NCBI RefSeq assembly: GCF_029961155.1
Contig: NZ_JASBRH010000001.1
Coordinates: forward strand, 1-64,000
Length of the DNA: 64,000 nt
Direction of reading: 5' to 3'
Source of the DNA: Pontibacterium granulatum
GTDB taxonomy: Bacteria; Pseudomonadota; Gammaproteobacteria; Pseudomonadales; Balneatricaceae
Shown here: piece by piece, positions 56,407 through 64,000 of the stretch
How positions within the stretch are numbered: position 1 is the first letter of the stretch
Layout of the letters: the number at the start of each line of letters is the position of its first letter
Program-made: the position numbers and the translations under genes
Notes under the pieces: generated by a model
Databases searched by the model: none
Told to the model about the DNA's origin: nothing
Seen by the model: only the letters and a program-made list of their open reading frames with translations

Positions 56407-56653
56407 TGTTTTCACCCTCATTCTTCTCGTAGCAAAATTTTTTAAAATTTATGGTTTCGTTTCGTATTCAAAGTGCCGATCACATCCTGTGGCTGGCATT
56501 GGAAAATGCGCTGACATCATCTACCCGCTTTTCCGATCTCCTGTCACCCATCCGGATTGTCCGGGTAGATGAATTTAATTCTTTTTCCCCTTGGCCTTGC
56601 GCTTTGACTAAATTATTATATTAGGCAATCCTAATTTACATTGGAGACCTTAA
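56407..56653. promoter_or_regulatory. Divergent control region of hvfA and the SLAC1-like gene
   Basis: 247 bases. Two dyads stand out: TCATCTACCCG (56517-56527) with CGGGTAGATGA (56562-56572), a perfect 11-bp inverted repeat 34 bases apart; and ATTAGG-CAAT-CCTAAT (56620-56635), just before the channel gene. A third, smaller stem (CCGGA and TCCGG) overlaps the right arm of the first. No clean sigma-70 promoter is seen for hvfA, so an alternative sigma factor or an activator is possible. Confidence 0.6.
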
Positions 56654-57637
56654 ATGGCTGATACTGCCACTTCATCCTCTCCTGTTTCAGCAAAGCTTCC
56701 ACATTTCCCTATCGCATTCTTTGCAATGATTATGGGAACCTCCGGCCTTACGCTGGCCTGGCAGAAAGCTACAGAGGTATTGCAACTTCCGGCACTGGTG
56801 AGTCAGGTCATGTTGATTCTGGTTACCTGTCTCTTTCTGGTCGTCTGCCTTGGGTATGCGCTCAAGATACTGCGCTTTCCTGAAATGAGCCTGAAAGAAT
56901 TTCATCATCCGATCAAAATTAGCTTTTTTCCTGCATTTTCCATTTCGCTGCTTTTGCTGAGTGTGGCGACACTACAAGTTTCGGCAGATCTATCCTTGTT
57001 TCTGTGGGCGTTGGGCTGTGTTATGCATCTGGGTTTCACCTTGTATGTGATCACCCAATGGATCCATCATCCAAAATTTCAGATTCAACACAGTACACCG
57101 GCATGGTTTATCCCTGTGGTGGGCAACATCATCGTACCAATTGCAGGTGTTACCCACGGTTTCACAGAACTGAGCTGGTTCTTCTTTAGTATTGGACTGG
57201 TGTACTGGTTGGTTTTAAAGACGCTGATCTTCAACCGCATGCTCTTTCACGACCCGCTGCCGGAGAAACTGCTACCAACCCTGTTTATCCTGATCGCCCC
57301 ACCGGCAGTAGGGTTTATCTCCTACACCAAGTTGAACGGCGGTGAGATCGATGGTTTCGCGCGTATTCTGTTCTATTCCGCGATGTTCCTGGTTTTGTTG
57401 CTGATTACTCAGCTAGAACGCTTTCGTCGTATTCCGTTCTTTCTGTCCTGGTGGGCGTACTCGTTCCCTCTGGCAGCCTCCTCTATCGCAATCCAGACGA
57501 TGTATCAAAAAACCGGCTCCAGCTTTTTGGGTTTGCTCTCCTGGGTCTCCCTTATGGTTGTCAGTCTGGTGATTGCTCTGCTGCTGTTCAAAACCTTTAA
57601 GGCAGTGCACAGCGGTGGCGTGTTCCAGCCGGATTGA
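56654..57637 (+). CDS. SLAC1/TehA-family anion channel
   Basis: A 327-residue membrane protein with ten predicted helices. The start LPHFPIAFFAMIMGTSGLTLAWQKA is the family mark, and later there is VYWLVLKTLIFNRMLFHDPLP and FILIAPPAVGFISY. Members include TehA (tellurite resistance), plant SLAC1 anion channels and yeast sulfite exporters. The anion carried cannot be told from sequence. It is divergent from hvfA with a shared 247-base upstream region; whether it belongs to the copper system is open. TTGGAG precedes the ATG. Confidence 0.9.
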   Translation: MADTATSSSPVSAKLPHFPIAFFAMIMGTSGLTLAWQKATEVLQLPALVSQVMLILVTCLFLVVCLGYALKILRFPEMSLKEFHHPIKISFFPAFSISLLLLSVATLQVSADLSLFLWALGCVMHLGFTLYVITQWIHHPKFQIQHSTPAWFIPVVGNIIVPIAGVTHGFTELSWFFFSIGLVYWLVLKTLIFNRMLFHDPLPEKLLPTLFILIAPPAVGFISYTKLNGGEIDGFARILFYSAMFLVLLLITQLERFRRIPFFLSWWAYSFPLAASSIAIQTMYQKTGSSFLGLLSWVSLMVVSLVIALLLFKTFKAVHSGGVFQPD

Positions 57638-57664
57638 TGCAGATCGCTTGAAGACCTGAGAAAA

Positions 57665-57693
57665 GCGGGCTCTAATGGGGGCCCGTATTTTAT
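57665..57693 (+). terminator. Terminator after the SLAC1-like gene
   Basis: CGGGC (57666-57670) and GCCCG (57681-57685) with a 10-base loop, followed by TATTTTATT. It lies just before bioA, which needs its own promoter or read-through. Confidence 0.65.
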
Positions 57694-57717
57694 TCAGCTT
57701 TGAGAATTCCGTACCTT

Positions 57718-59010
57718 ATGTCCGAGATCACTCCTGAACAGCTGGCGTTCGACCAGCAGCATATCTGGCATCCCTACTCCTCCATGGTAAATCCACCGCC
57801 AATGTATCCAGTGGTATCAGCGGAAGGTGTGCGTTTGACACTCAGCGATGGCCGGGAGTTGATCGACGGTATGGCGTCCTGGTGGTCGGTGATACACGGC
57901 TACAACAATCCGGTTCTGAATGAGGCGGCGCATAACCAGATCGACAAAATGTCGCATGTGATGTTTGGTGGCCTCACTCACGAACCAGCAATCGAGCTGA
58001 GCCGTAAGCTGGTTGAGATGACACCGGAACCGCTGGATAAGGTCTTCATCGCCGACTCAGGTTCCGTCTCGGTGGAAGTGGCGCTGAAGATGGCGATCCA
58101 GTACTGGCACGCCCGTGGCCAGGCCAGTAAACACAAGCTGATTACTATCCGCAACGGGTATCACGGTGACACCTTCGGTGCGATGTCGGTCTGTGATCCG
58201 GTGAACGGCATGCATGAGATTTTCACCGGTGTGCTGCCCCAGCACTTCTTTGCCCCGGCACCGCAGATCGGATTTGATGAGTCGTGGGATGACAAAGATA
58301 TTGCCGAGCTGGCACAACTGCTGGAGCAGCATCACAACGAGATTGCAGCACTGATACTGGAGCCCGTGGTTCAGGGCGCAGGCGGCATGCGTTTTTACTC
58401 TCCTGAGTATCTGAAGCGCGCCCGTACACTGTGCGACCAGTACGATGTACTGCTGATTGCCGATGAGATCGCCACTGGCTTTGGCCGCAGCGGCAAGCTG
58501 TTCGCCTGTGAGCACGCCGGTATCGTGCCGGATATCCTCTGCCTGGGTAAAGCGATCACCGGTGGCTACATGACGCTGGCCGCGACACTGACCACCTCCC
58601 ACATCGGCGAAACCATCTCCAAGGGTGGCGCCGGCTGCTTTATGCACGGCCCCACGTTTATGGGCAACCCGCTGGCATGCTCGGTGGCAAATGCCAGTCT
58701 CGGCCTGTTGCAGGCGATGGATTGGCAAAGCGAGGTCGATCGCATCGAAGCGGCCCTGAAGTCCGGCCTCGCCCCCGCCAAGGAACTGCAGAGCGTGGCC
58801 GATGTGCGCTGTCTGGGCGCGATTGGGGTGATTGAGATGAAAGAGCCGGTTGTAACTATCGAGATCCAGAAGCTGTTTATCGAACGGGGCCTTTGGATCC
58901 GCCCGTTCGGCAAGCTGGTTTACGTCATGCCACCGTACGTGATGAGTGATGCCGACCTGGACCTGCTGACCTCCGGCATGGTGGAGGGCATTCACGAATA
59001 CCGTGGTTAA
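57718..59010 (+). CDS. bioA: Adenosylmethionine-8-amino-7-oxononanoate aminotransferase
   Basis: A 430-residue class III PLP aminotransferase. The PLP lysine is in [20 protein letters not shown], and [15 protein letters not shown] and [12 protein letters not shown] are typical. It makes DAPA from KAPA with SAM as amino donor. The ATG at 57718 is chosen over 57700 since [20 protein letters not shown] is the family start. It is split by about 10 kb from bioBFHCD. It converges with the next methyltransferase with a 4-base overlap. Confidence 0.96.
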   Translation: MSEITPEQLAFDQQHIWHPYSSMVNPPPMYPVVSAEGVRLTLSDGRELIDGMASWWSVIHGYNNPVLNEAAHNQIDKMSHVMFGGLTHEPAIELSRKLVEMTPEPLDKVFIADSGSVSVEVALKMAIQYWHARGQASKHKLITIRNGYHGDTFGAMSVCDPVNGMHEIFTGVLPQHFFAPAPQIGFDESWDDKDIAELAQLLEQHHNEIAALILEPVVQGAGGMRFYSPEYLKRARTLCDQYDVLLIADEIATGFGRSGKLFACEHAGIVPDILCLGKAITGGYMTLAATLTTSHIGETISKGGAGCFMHGPTFMGNPLACSVANASLGLLQAMDWQSEVDRIEAALKSGLAPAKELQSVADVRCLGAIGVIEMKEPVVTIEIQKLFIERGLWIRPFGKLVYVMPPYVMSDADLDLLTSGMVEGIHEYRG

Positions 59011-59657
59011 CCTTCAACCCCCTCCAACGGGATAAGATGAGCCACCCCCAGGATAATCGGCGATACAATACGCGGAAAATCCGGGTGGCGCTCATCCCGA
59101 ATCTGTTCAAACCGAAATCCGGCCTGTTCGATGGTTTCACGGGTCGGTCGGTTCAGTTCACAGCCACAGGCGAATGTTCGCCAGATCGGATTCAGACGGC
59201 GTTGCCAGTCCTGCAGGCGCGGTGAATCCGAGTTTGCAGCCACGTGCTCGAACACCAGCAACTGACCTTCGGGCTTGATTACGCGATGAACCTCGGCCAG
59301 CACCCGCCCGGGATCAGGCACCGTACACAGCACCAGACAACAGATCACCGTATCCAAGCTGTTATCAGCCAACGGCAGATGATGGCCATCTGCACAGATC
59401 AGCTGGATTTTATCTGCTTGCGCTGTCGGAAGTTGTTGGCGAACACGCTCAGCCCGGGCCATCACCGGAAGGTCAGGTTCCAGAGCCCAAAGGGTATCCA
59501 GTTTCTCAGAATAGAACCGAAAATTGGCCCCTGTCCCAGCCCCCAACTCCAGTACCTGCCCACAGGCCAGGGCAATAAGTTCGGTACGTTCCTTGTCCAT
59601 CTTGCCGGATGCCCAATCCAGCAAGCACGGAAAGATCCATTGCCTGTAGGGATTCAT
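59007..59657 (-). CDS. Class I SAM-dependent methyltransferase
   Basis: A 216-residue methyltransferase. Motif I is [16 protein letters not shown] and it has [22 protein letters not shown], typical of the UbiE-like/methyltransferase-11 group. [19 protein letters not shown] at the start recalls proteins labelled as phosphatidylethanolamine or arsenite-type methyltransferases, but the substrate cannot be told. It overlaps bioA by 4 bases at its end. Confidence 0.85.
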   Translation of the reverse strand: MNPYRQWIFPCLLDWASGKMDKERTELIALACGQVLELGAGTGANFRFYSEKLDTLWALEPDLPVMARAERVRQQLPTAQADKIQLICADGHHLPLADNSLDTVICCLVLCTVPDPGRVLAEVHRVIKPEGQLLVFEHVAANSDSPRLQDWQRRLNPIWRTFACGCELNRPTRETIEQAGFRFEQIRDERHPDFPRIVSPIILGVAHLIPLEGVEG

Positions 59658-59721
59658 TTACCCACACCGTCTCTTCGAATAACATCAATAGCACTGATGT
59701 TTGTTTTAACAGGGAATTATC

Positions 59722-60153
59722 ATGGCACGCATTAAGATCGATATGCCAGAGCATTACACCTTTACCACGGACCTGCCGATCCGTATCAGCGACATCAACT
59801 ACGGCGGCCACCTCAGCAACGATGCCGTATTGTCGATGGTGCACGAAGCCCGTGTGCGCTTTCTGGCCAACTACCACTACAACGAACTGGATGTGGAAGG
59901 TGCGGGCATTATCATGACCGACTCCGCCATTGTGTATAAGTCAGAAGGTTTTTACGGCGATAACGTCCAAATCAGTGTCACCGTCGGCGACTTCAACAAA
60001 TACGGCTGCGATATTTTCTATCTACTCTCTAACAAAAAGACTGCCGTCGAAGTGGCGCACGCCAAAACCGGCATCGTGTTCTTTGATTATGACCAGCGCA
60101 AGGTGATTACCGTTCCGGAAGGTTTCCGCGCCAAAATGGAAAAGGAAGCCTGA
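59722..60153 (+). CDS. Hot-dog thioesterase family protein
   Basis: A 143-residue protein of the 4-hydroxybenzoyl-CoA thioesterase type. The catalytic region is RISDINYGGHLSNDAVLSMVHEAR, with the Asp and the G-G-H-x-x-N part kept. It should cleave acyl-CoA or acyl-ACP thioesters. The second half (ISVTVGDFNKYGCDIFYLL) completes the hot-dog fold. It is divergent from the methyltransferase, with 64 bases between, and closed by a strong terminator. Confidence 0.9.
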   Translation: MARIKIDMPEHYTFTTDLPIRISDINYGGHLSNDAVLSMVHEARVRFLANYHYNELDVEGAGIIMTDSAIVYKSEGFYGDNVQISVTVGDFNKYGCDIFYLLSNKKTAVEVAHAKTGIVFFDYDQRKVITVPEGFRAKMEKEA

Positions 60154-60171
60154 TTAAATCTGTAAAACCCC

Positions 60172-60201
60172 AAAGGCCGCAGCACATACTGCGGCCTTTT
60201 T
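60172..60201 (+). terminator. Terminator after the thioesterase gene
   Basis: GGCCGCAG and CTGCGGCC form a perfect 8-bp stem with a 6-base loop, then five T. Confidence 0.92.
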
Positions 60202-60262
60202 GTTTATAACTTGCGTTCAAAGACCCTGCGCCCCGATAAATCCGGACAGTTCAGCCGCTCGG
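60202..60262. repeat. Probable dispersed non-coding sequence next to the IS remnant
   Basis: On the minus strand this stretch continues the sequence after the broken transposase. In another frame it reads VVGFFARIMNLADRAAELSG, then FIGAQGL and a stop. I recall such tails in other marine gammaproteobacteria as non-genic dispersed sequence; this is from memory and uncertain. Confidence 0.3.
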
Positions 60263-60388
60263 TCAGCGAGATTCATTATGCGAGCGAAGAAACCAACAAC
60301 GGCGCTCGCCAGCTTCTACTTGGTCGACAACCGATAATTTAAAAGCGAGGGAATAGTCACGCTGAGTACGCTTAGTGCTTGATTTCAT
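60263..60388 (-). pseudogene. IS3-family transposase OrfA, truncated N-terminal remnant
   Basis: A 41-codon frame that starts MKSSTKRTQRDYSLAFKLSV and then VDQVEAGE, the N-terminal helix-turn-helix start of IS3-group OrfA proteins (KRTQRDYSxxFKLxVVxxVExGE). After GE the match stops and the frame runs into unrelated codons and a stop, so at least 50 residues of OrfA and all of OrfB are lost. The remnant is between two strong terminators and is probably inert. Confidence 0.6.
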
Positions 60389-60437
60389 AACACTCTCCGA
60401 TTTGTTTCTCGAAAAGTGTCAACATTATTCAGGACAG
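60389..60437 (-). mobile_element. Probable left end of the lost IS3-type element
   Basis: On the minus strand TGTCCTGAATAATGTTGACA lies 29 bases before the OrfA start, in the place and with the TG start expected of an IS3-family terminal repeat. The other end was not found. Confidence 0.45.
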
Positions 60438-60449
60438 GACAGTGGATAG

Positions 60450-60480
60450 AAAAAAGGCTGCTCCCAGAGCAGCCTTTTTT
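60450..60480. terminator. Terminator downstream of dnaB
   Basis: AAAAAAGGCTGCT and AGCAGCCTTTTTT pair with a short loop (CCCAG). It works in both directions and closes dnaB. Confidence 0.92.
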
Positions 60481-60492
60481 GTGTGTGACCTG

Positions 60493-61887
60493 TTAGTCGT
60501 CCATGCCCGCGTATTGGGCATACACATCCGGCGCCAGGTTCTCAAACTTGGTGTACTTACCGATAAACGCCAGACGGCTGGTACCGATTGGACCGTTACG
60601 CTGCTTACCGATAATGATCTCAGCGACACCTTTATCCGGTGAGTCTTCGTTATAGACCTCATCACGGTAGATAAACATGATCACGTCGGCGTCCTGCTCG
60701 ATCGCACCGGATTCACGGAGGTCGGAGTTTACCGGGCGTTTGTTGGGACGTTGCTCCAGGGAACGGTTTAGCTGCGACAAGGCGACCACCGGACATTCCA
60801 GCTCCTTCGCCAGCGCTTTAAGAGAGCGTGAGATCTCGGAGATCTCAGCAGTACGACCTTCGATGTTACCGGTCTTGATGCGCATCAGCTGCAGATAGTC
60901 GACCATGATCATGGCGATGTCGCCGTGCTCACGCACGATACGGCGGGCGCGGGTACGCATCTCGTTCGGGCTGATACCGGCGGTGTCGTCTATAAACAGC
61001 GGCTTGTCACGCATGATATTCACCGCTGTAGTCAGCTTAGGCCAGTCCTCATCTTCCAGTTTACCGGTACGGATACGGGTCTGGTCGATACGCCCAAGGG
61101 AGGACAACATACGTGTAACCAGCTGGTCCGCGGGCATCTCCAAACTGAATACCAAAACCGGACGGTTGGTCGCCATCAGGGCGTTCTCCACCAGGTTCAT
61201 GGCAAAGGTGGTCTTACCCATCGACGGACGGGCCGCCACGATAATCAGGTCGGACGGCTGCAAGCCTGCCGTCTTACCGTCCAGGTCGTCAAAGCCGGTG
61301 GTCACACCGGTCATATCGCTGTCGTTGTTAAACAGGTAATCGATACGGTCCACTGCTTTTTTCAGCAGTGGATTGATATCCAGCGGGCCGCCCTCAGTTG
61401 GGCGATCTTCCGCAATCTGGAAGATCTTGGCTTCTGCCTCGTTCAGGATTTCGTCGGACGCACGCCCTTCCGGATTAAAAGCGCTCTCGGCGATCTCATT
61501 TGCCGCGCCGATCATCTTTCGCAGCAACGCGCGATCGCGCACAATTTCGCCGTACGCACGAATGTTGGATGCACTTGGTGTGTTGCGCGCTAGGTCGACA
61601 AGGTATTCCAGGCCACCGGCGTTATCCAGCTCACCTATCCGGTCCAGCTCTTCCGACAACGTCACCACGTCGAGTGGCTGCCCGTTGTTCATCAGCTTGG
61701 TCATGGTGCGGAACACCAGACGGTGATCATGGCGGTAGAAGTTATCTTCTACTACAGTCTCCGCCACCGTATCCCAAGCATTGTTATCCAGCATCAGGCC
61801 GCCCAAGACGGATTGCTCGGCTTCTATCGAGTGTGGCGGGACTTTAATCTCTGCCAGTTCGTCCTGGCTCTGTTCAGCGTAATCCAT
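60493..61887 (-). CDS. dnaB: Replicative DNA helicase
   Basis: A 464-residue RecA-fold helicase of standard length. The N-terminal domain has PHSIEAEQSVLGGLMLD. Walker A is ARPSMGKTTFA, and Walker B and later motifs include IMVDYLQLMR, LSQLNRSLEQRPNKRP and DADVIMFIYRDE. The hexamer unwinds DNA ahead of the replisome. No intein is present. It lies downstream of rplI, as in other gammaproteobacteria, with a terminator between. Confidence 0.98.
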   Translation of the reverse strand: MDYAEQSQDELAEIKVPPHSIEAEQSVLGGLMLDNNAWDTVAETVVEDNFYRHDHRLVFRTMTKLMNNGQPLDVVTLSEELDRIGELDNAGGLEYLVDLARNTPSASNIRAYGEIVRDRALLRKMIGAANEIAESAFNPEGRASDEILNEAEAKIFQIAEDRPTEGGPLDINPLLKKAVDRIDYLFNNDSDMTGVTTGFDDLDGKTAGLQPSDLIIVAARPSMGKTTFAMNLVENALMATNRPVLVFSLEMPADQLVTRMLSSLGRIDQTRIRTGKLEDEDWPKLTTAVNIMRDKPLFIDDTAGISPNEMRTRARRIVREHGDIAMIMVDYLQLMRIKTGNIEGRTAEISEISRSLKALAKELECPVVALSQLNRSLEQRPNKRPVNSDLRESGAIEQDADVIMFIYRDEVYNEDSPDKGVAEIIIGKQRNGPIGTSRLAFIGKYTKFENLAPDVYAQYAGMDD

Positions 61888-62013
61888 AGACTCTCGGTAA
61901 AGGAAACTCGGTGAGGATAACTCAGTTGGTACAAACGGAAGATTCAGCCCAGTATGGCTGAAAAGAGGGACTGATGCAGCCCGTTGCAGCCAATTTTACG
62001 GACTCTATGAAAA

Positions 62014-62055
62014 CAAAAAAAGCACCGTCGGGTGCGAACCCATACGGTGCTTTTT
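62014..62055 (-). terminator. Terminator after rplI
   Basis: AAAAAAAGCACCG (ends 62026) and CGGTGCTTTTT (from 62045) pair. On the minus strand seven T follow. It separates the ribosomal operon from dnaB. The 120 bases from here to dnaB show no clear promoter. Confidence 0.85.
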
Positions 62056-62075
62056 CAACAGAACGTTAACAGCAA

Positions 62076-62522
62076 TTATTCAGCGACGATAGTCAGCTTG
62101 ATAGTTGCGGTTACTTCCGGGTGCAGCTGGATAGCTACTTCGAACTCACCAGTGTGACGCAGAGCGCCTTCTGGCAGACGTACTTCGCTCTTCTCAACTT
62201 CTGCACCAGCAGCAGTGATCGCATCAGCGATGTCTTTAGTACCGATAGAACCGAACAGCTTACCTTCGTCACCAGCTTTGGAAACGATAGTAACTTCTTT
62301 CTCGTTCAGTGCTTCAGCACGAGCATTAGCAGCTGCCAGAGCTTCTGCAGCAGCAGCTTCCAGCTCAGCACGACGCTCTTCGAATTTAGCAACGTTCGCT
62401 TCGGTAGCAGGAACAGCTTTACCCTGTGGAACCAGGAAGTTACGGCCGTAACCAGCTTTTACAGCAACCTTGTCACCCAGGTTACCCAGCTTACCAATTT
62501 TTTCGAGCAGGATTACTTCCAT
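62076..62522 (-). CDS. rplI: 50S ribosomal protein L9
   Basis: A 148-residue protein. The N domain has the strongly conserved [36 protein letters not shown] start, seen here in full (cut: [15 protein letters not shown]). A long helix ([20 protein letters not shown]) joins it to the C domain. It binds 23S rRNA near the L1 stalk. It is third in rpsF-rpsR-rplI, 54 bases after rpsR. Confidence 0.98.
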   Translation of the reverse strand: MEVILLEKIGKLGNLGDKVAVKAGYGRNFLVPQGKAVPATEANVAKFEERRAELEAAAAEALAAANARAEALNEKEVTIVSKAGDEGKLFGSIGTKDIADAITAAGAEVEKSEVRLPEGALRHTGEFEVAIQLHPEVTATIKLTIVAE

Positions 62523-62576
62523 CTCGGAAACCTCTTTTTCAGTTCTCTGCCAATCACTGGCAGTTTATTTCACAGC

Positions 62577-62804
62577 TTACTTGTGGCCGTCAGTGTATGG
62601 CAGCAGAGCGATGAAACGCGCGCGCTTGATCGCAGTAGCCAGCTGACGCTGGTAGCGAGCTTTAGTGCCAGTGATACGGCTAGGTACGATTTTACCAGTT
62701 TCGGTAACGTAACCTTTCAGGGTGTCCAGATCTTTGTAATCGATCTCCTGAACACCTTCAGCGGTGAAACGACAGAACTTACGACGACGGAAAAAACGAG
62801 CCAT
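62577..62804 (-). CDS. rpsR: 30S ribosomal protein S18
   Basis: A 75-residue protein, [20 protein letters not shown] at the start and [20 protein letters not shown] near the end. It binds with S6 to 16S rRNA in the platform. The one cysteine keeps the C- type, so no zinc site is expected. It follows rpsF by 31 bases. Confidence 0.98.
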   Translation of the reverse strand: MARFFRRRKFCRFTAEGVQEIDYKDLDTLKGYVTETGKIVPSRITGTKARYQRQLATAIKRARFIALLPYTDGHK

Positions 62805-62835
62805 TTTGGTCTCTCCTCAGAATGATGTCAGGTGA

Positions 62836-63252
62836 TTACTCAGCAGAAGCTTCTTCAGATTTAGCTTCAGCTGGTGCTTCCTGTTTAGCTTCAGCAGGCT
62901 TCTCGTCACGACGAGGCTTGCGCTCTTCACGAGCTTCTGCAGCTTTGATTGGAGACACTTCAGTGATGGCTTCTTTACGACGAATAACCATGCTACGCAG
63001 CACAGCATCGTTGTAACGGAACAGGTTTTCCAGTTCGTCCAGCGCTTCCTGAGAACACTCAACGTTCATCAGAACGTAGTGTGCTTTGTGAGCGTTGTTG
63101 ATTGGGTAAGCCAGGTGACGACGGCCCCAGTCTTCCAGACGGTGAATCTGACCGTCAGCACCAGTGATAACACCAGTGTAACGCTCGATCATTGCCGGAA
63201 CCTGTTCGCTCTGGTTCGGGTGAACCAGGAATACGATTTCGTAATGACGCAT
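62836..63252 (-). CDS. rpsF: 30S ribosomal protein S6
   Basis: A 138-residue protein. The core (1-95) starts [20 protein letters not shown] and has [19 protein letters not shown] and [11 protein letters not shown]-like sequence. The C-terminal tail is long, with A, E and K ([20 protein letters not shown]); E. coli S6 gets extra glutamates added by RimK, and a tail of this kind is a natural place for that. It heads rpsF-rpsR-rplI (no priB between, unlike E. coli). Confidence 0.98.
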   Translation of the reverse strand: MRHYEIVFLVHPNQSEQVPAMIERYTGVITGADGQIHRLEDWGRRHLAYPINNAHKAHYVLMNVECSQEALDELENLFRYNDAVLRSMVIRRKEAITEVSPIKAAEAREERKPRRDEKPAEAKQEAPAEAKSEEASAE

Positions 63253-63334
63253 TTCAGCTCCTTACGGGTTAATAGCCTTCGGGTGACTGCCTAAATGGCC
63301 CCGAAAGCAAGGAGGTTAATATTTAAGGACGCGG
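63253..63334 (-). promoter_or_regulatory. Leader of rpsF, candidate S6:S18-binding RNA
   Basis: The leader of about 80 bases has CTTTCGGG (63300-63307) pairing with CCCGAAGG (63276-63283) around a 16-base loop with more pairing inside. S6:S18 leaders, known from many bacteria, have a stem with a bulged CCG that copies the 16S binding site; a CCCG is in this stem, but I cannot prove the fold. Confidence 0.45.
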
Positions 63335-63335
63335 C

Positions 63336-63364
63336 ATTATACGCTCAGTTACGGCTAACATCAA
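63336..63364 (-). promoter_or_regulatory. Sigma-70 promoter of rpsF-rpsR-rplI
   Basis: On the minus strand TTGATG (63359-63364), 17 bases, TATAAT (63336-63341). The start would be near 63329, giving a leader of about 77 bases. Confidence 0.82.
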
Positions 63365-63380
63365 CCAGCCTGCCGTTAGT

Positions 63381-63848
63381 TCAGAAGCAATCCAGTGCGG
63401 AATGACGGTAGTATGGCCACCAGTGATGGTGGTGATGATCGCCATATCGGTGGTATGCGGAATGGTGATGAAAATCCCACAGGCAACGCAGCCGTGCTTT
63501 TTGCCGCCCGAGGTTATAGGCTCGCACGAAGGCACCCTTCATATCCGCTGGGCAGACATCTTGGTAGTAATCGATCTGCAATCCCAACTGATAGCCGTTT
63601 GCAGGCGTGCAGTAGAGTCGGACACCCGCCTCTCGTCCTTTGAGGTATTCATCCACCTGAACCTGAACGGGCACACCGTGTTTATCACAGGACTTTTCAT
63701 GTTCGAAACGCCGCTCGGCGGAGAAACCGTTAGCACCGTCCCGCAGGCCGATATCATACCAGTTTCCAGCAACACAACTGTCTTTGCTGATTGACGCACA
63801 GCCAACCAACCCCAGACTTATCAGGCACAGACCCAAAGCTCTGTTCAT
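63381..63848 (-). CDS. DUF2799 lipoprotein with a His-rich C terminus
   Basis: A 155-residue lipoprotein. The signal peptide ends with lipobox LVGC (Cys17). The DUF2799 part (about 20-125) has NWYDIGLRDGANGFSAERRF and CTPANGYQLGLQIDYYQDVCP and five or more cysteines. The last 30 residues are unusual: CLWDFHHHSAYHRYGDHHHHHWWPYYRHSALDCF-type sequence (nine or more His among Trp and Tyr), a plausible metal-binding tail. The function is unknown. GGAGG precedes the ATG. Confidence 0.85.
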   Translation of the reverse strand: MNRALGLCLISLGLVGCASISKDSCVAGNWYDIGLRDGANGFSAERRFEHEKSCDKHGVPVQVQVDEYLKGREAGVRLYCTPANGYQLGLQIDYYQDVCPADMKGAFVRAYNLGRQKARLRCLWDFHHHSAYHRYGDHHHHHWWPYYRHSALDCF

Positions 63849-64000
63849 TGCAGCGCCTCCTCTGATTTGAGGCCGGGGCAGCCGGGTTCAACGACACCCC
63901 GGTGACGGGGATACAGACTCCATAAGGCAATACGCTCCTGATCTATCAGACTGTGAGGAGACTCGGAGGGTTCAAAACGAAAAACGGGCCACCCATTTAA
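63849..64000. other. Right end of the window, no gene seen
   Basis: 152 bases upstream of the lipoprotein. A small GC hairpin (CCCCG and CGGGG, near 63896-63909) is the only structure. No open frame of note enters from the right edge. Confidence 0.5.

Noticed and set aside
60278-60337. 19-codon plus-strand frame starting MRAKKPTTALASF
   Set aside because: It runs across the junction of the IS remnant on the opposite strand and has no ribosome site or context.

Overview
The window is a chromosomal segment of a gammaproteobacterium, most likely Oceanospirillales (Marinobacterium/Oceanospirillaceae-like). The call rests on the supra-operon gyrA-serC-pheA-hisC-tyrA/aroA-cmk-rpsA-ihfB with a fused TyrA-AroA protein, the ubiG-mupP-yciK trio, bioBFHCD, the yci genes, and marine-type accessory genes (TRAP permease, AEC carrier). 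This is inference from gene content and order. Nearly the whole window is coding. I saw no rRNA, tRNA, CRISPR array or intact insertion sequence.

Layout. 1-5.7 kb: a TRAP permease tail, an FAD/Fe-S D-lactate dehydrogenase-like oxidase, a universal stress protein, an AEC carrier and a fructokinase, all rightward. 5.7-19.4 kb: a leftward block from gyrA through aromatic amino acid genes to rpsA, ihfB, lapAB, pyrF and a ComEA-like protein. 19.6-21.8 kb: ubiG-mupP-yciK. 21.9-27.3 kb: rluB, an H-NS-family gene, yciO, the PHP-domain RNase AM gene, yciB, yciI, an OmpA-like protein and a rhodanese. 27.4-40.9 kb: purL, mltF, tadA, a small secreted protein, a CBS protein, guaBA, xseA, an M23 peptidase and fklB. 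41-48.4 kb: an esterase, a SprA-like metalloprotease pair, the bioBFHCD cluster and comF. 48.4-53.5 kb: a zinc-ribbon protein, a LOG protein, a Spo0M-like protein, TauE, trmO, a diguanylate cyclase and a small exported protein. 53.6-57.6 kb: the metallophore cluster described below and a SLAC1/TehA-like channel. 57.7-64 kb: bioA, a methyltransferase, a thioesterase, an IS3-type remnant, dnaB, rplI-rpsR-rpsF and a His-rich lipoprotein.

The most interesting system is the leftward cluster at 53.57-56.41 kb: a signal-peptide-bearing precursor with five near-identical 16-residue units containing paired EGKCG motifs (ten cysteines), a DUF692/MNIO maturase, a DUF2063 partner and a DoxX membrane protein. 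It matches the recently described Hvf/bufferin-type RiPP metallophore pathway, in which cysteines of EGKCG motifs are converted to copper-binding heterocycle/thioamide groups. A perfect stem-loop separates the precursor from the maturase, and an 11-bp inverted repeat lies in the upstream region, so the cluster appears to have its own regulation.

Other points of note: scpAB, which I would expect between yciO and rluB, are absent and an H-NS-family gene sits there instead. bioA is split from the other bio genes by about 10 kb. A stand-alone response-regulator diguanylate cyclase has one degenerate and one intact receiver domain.
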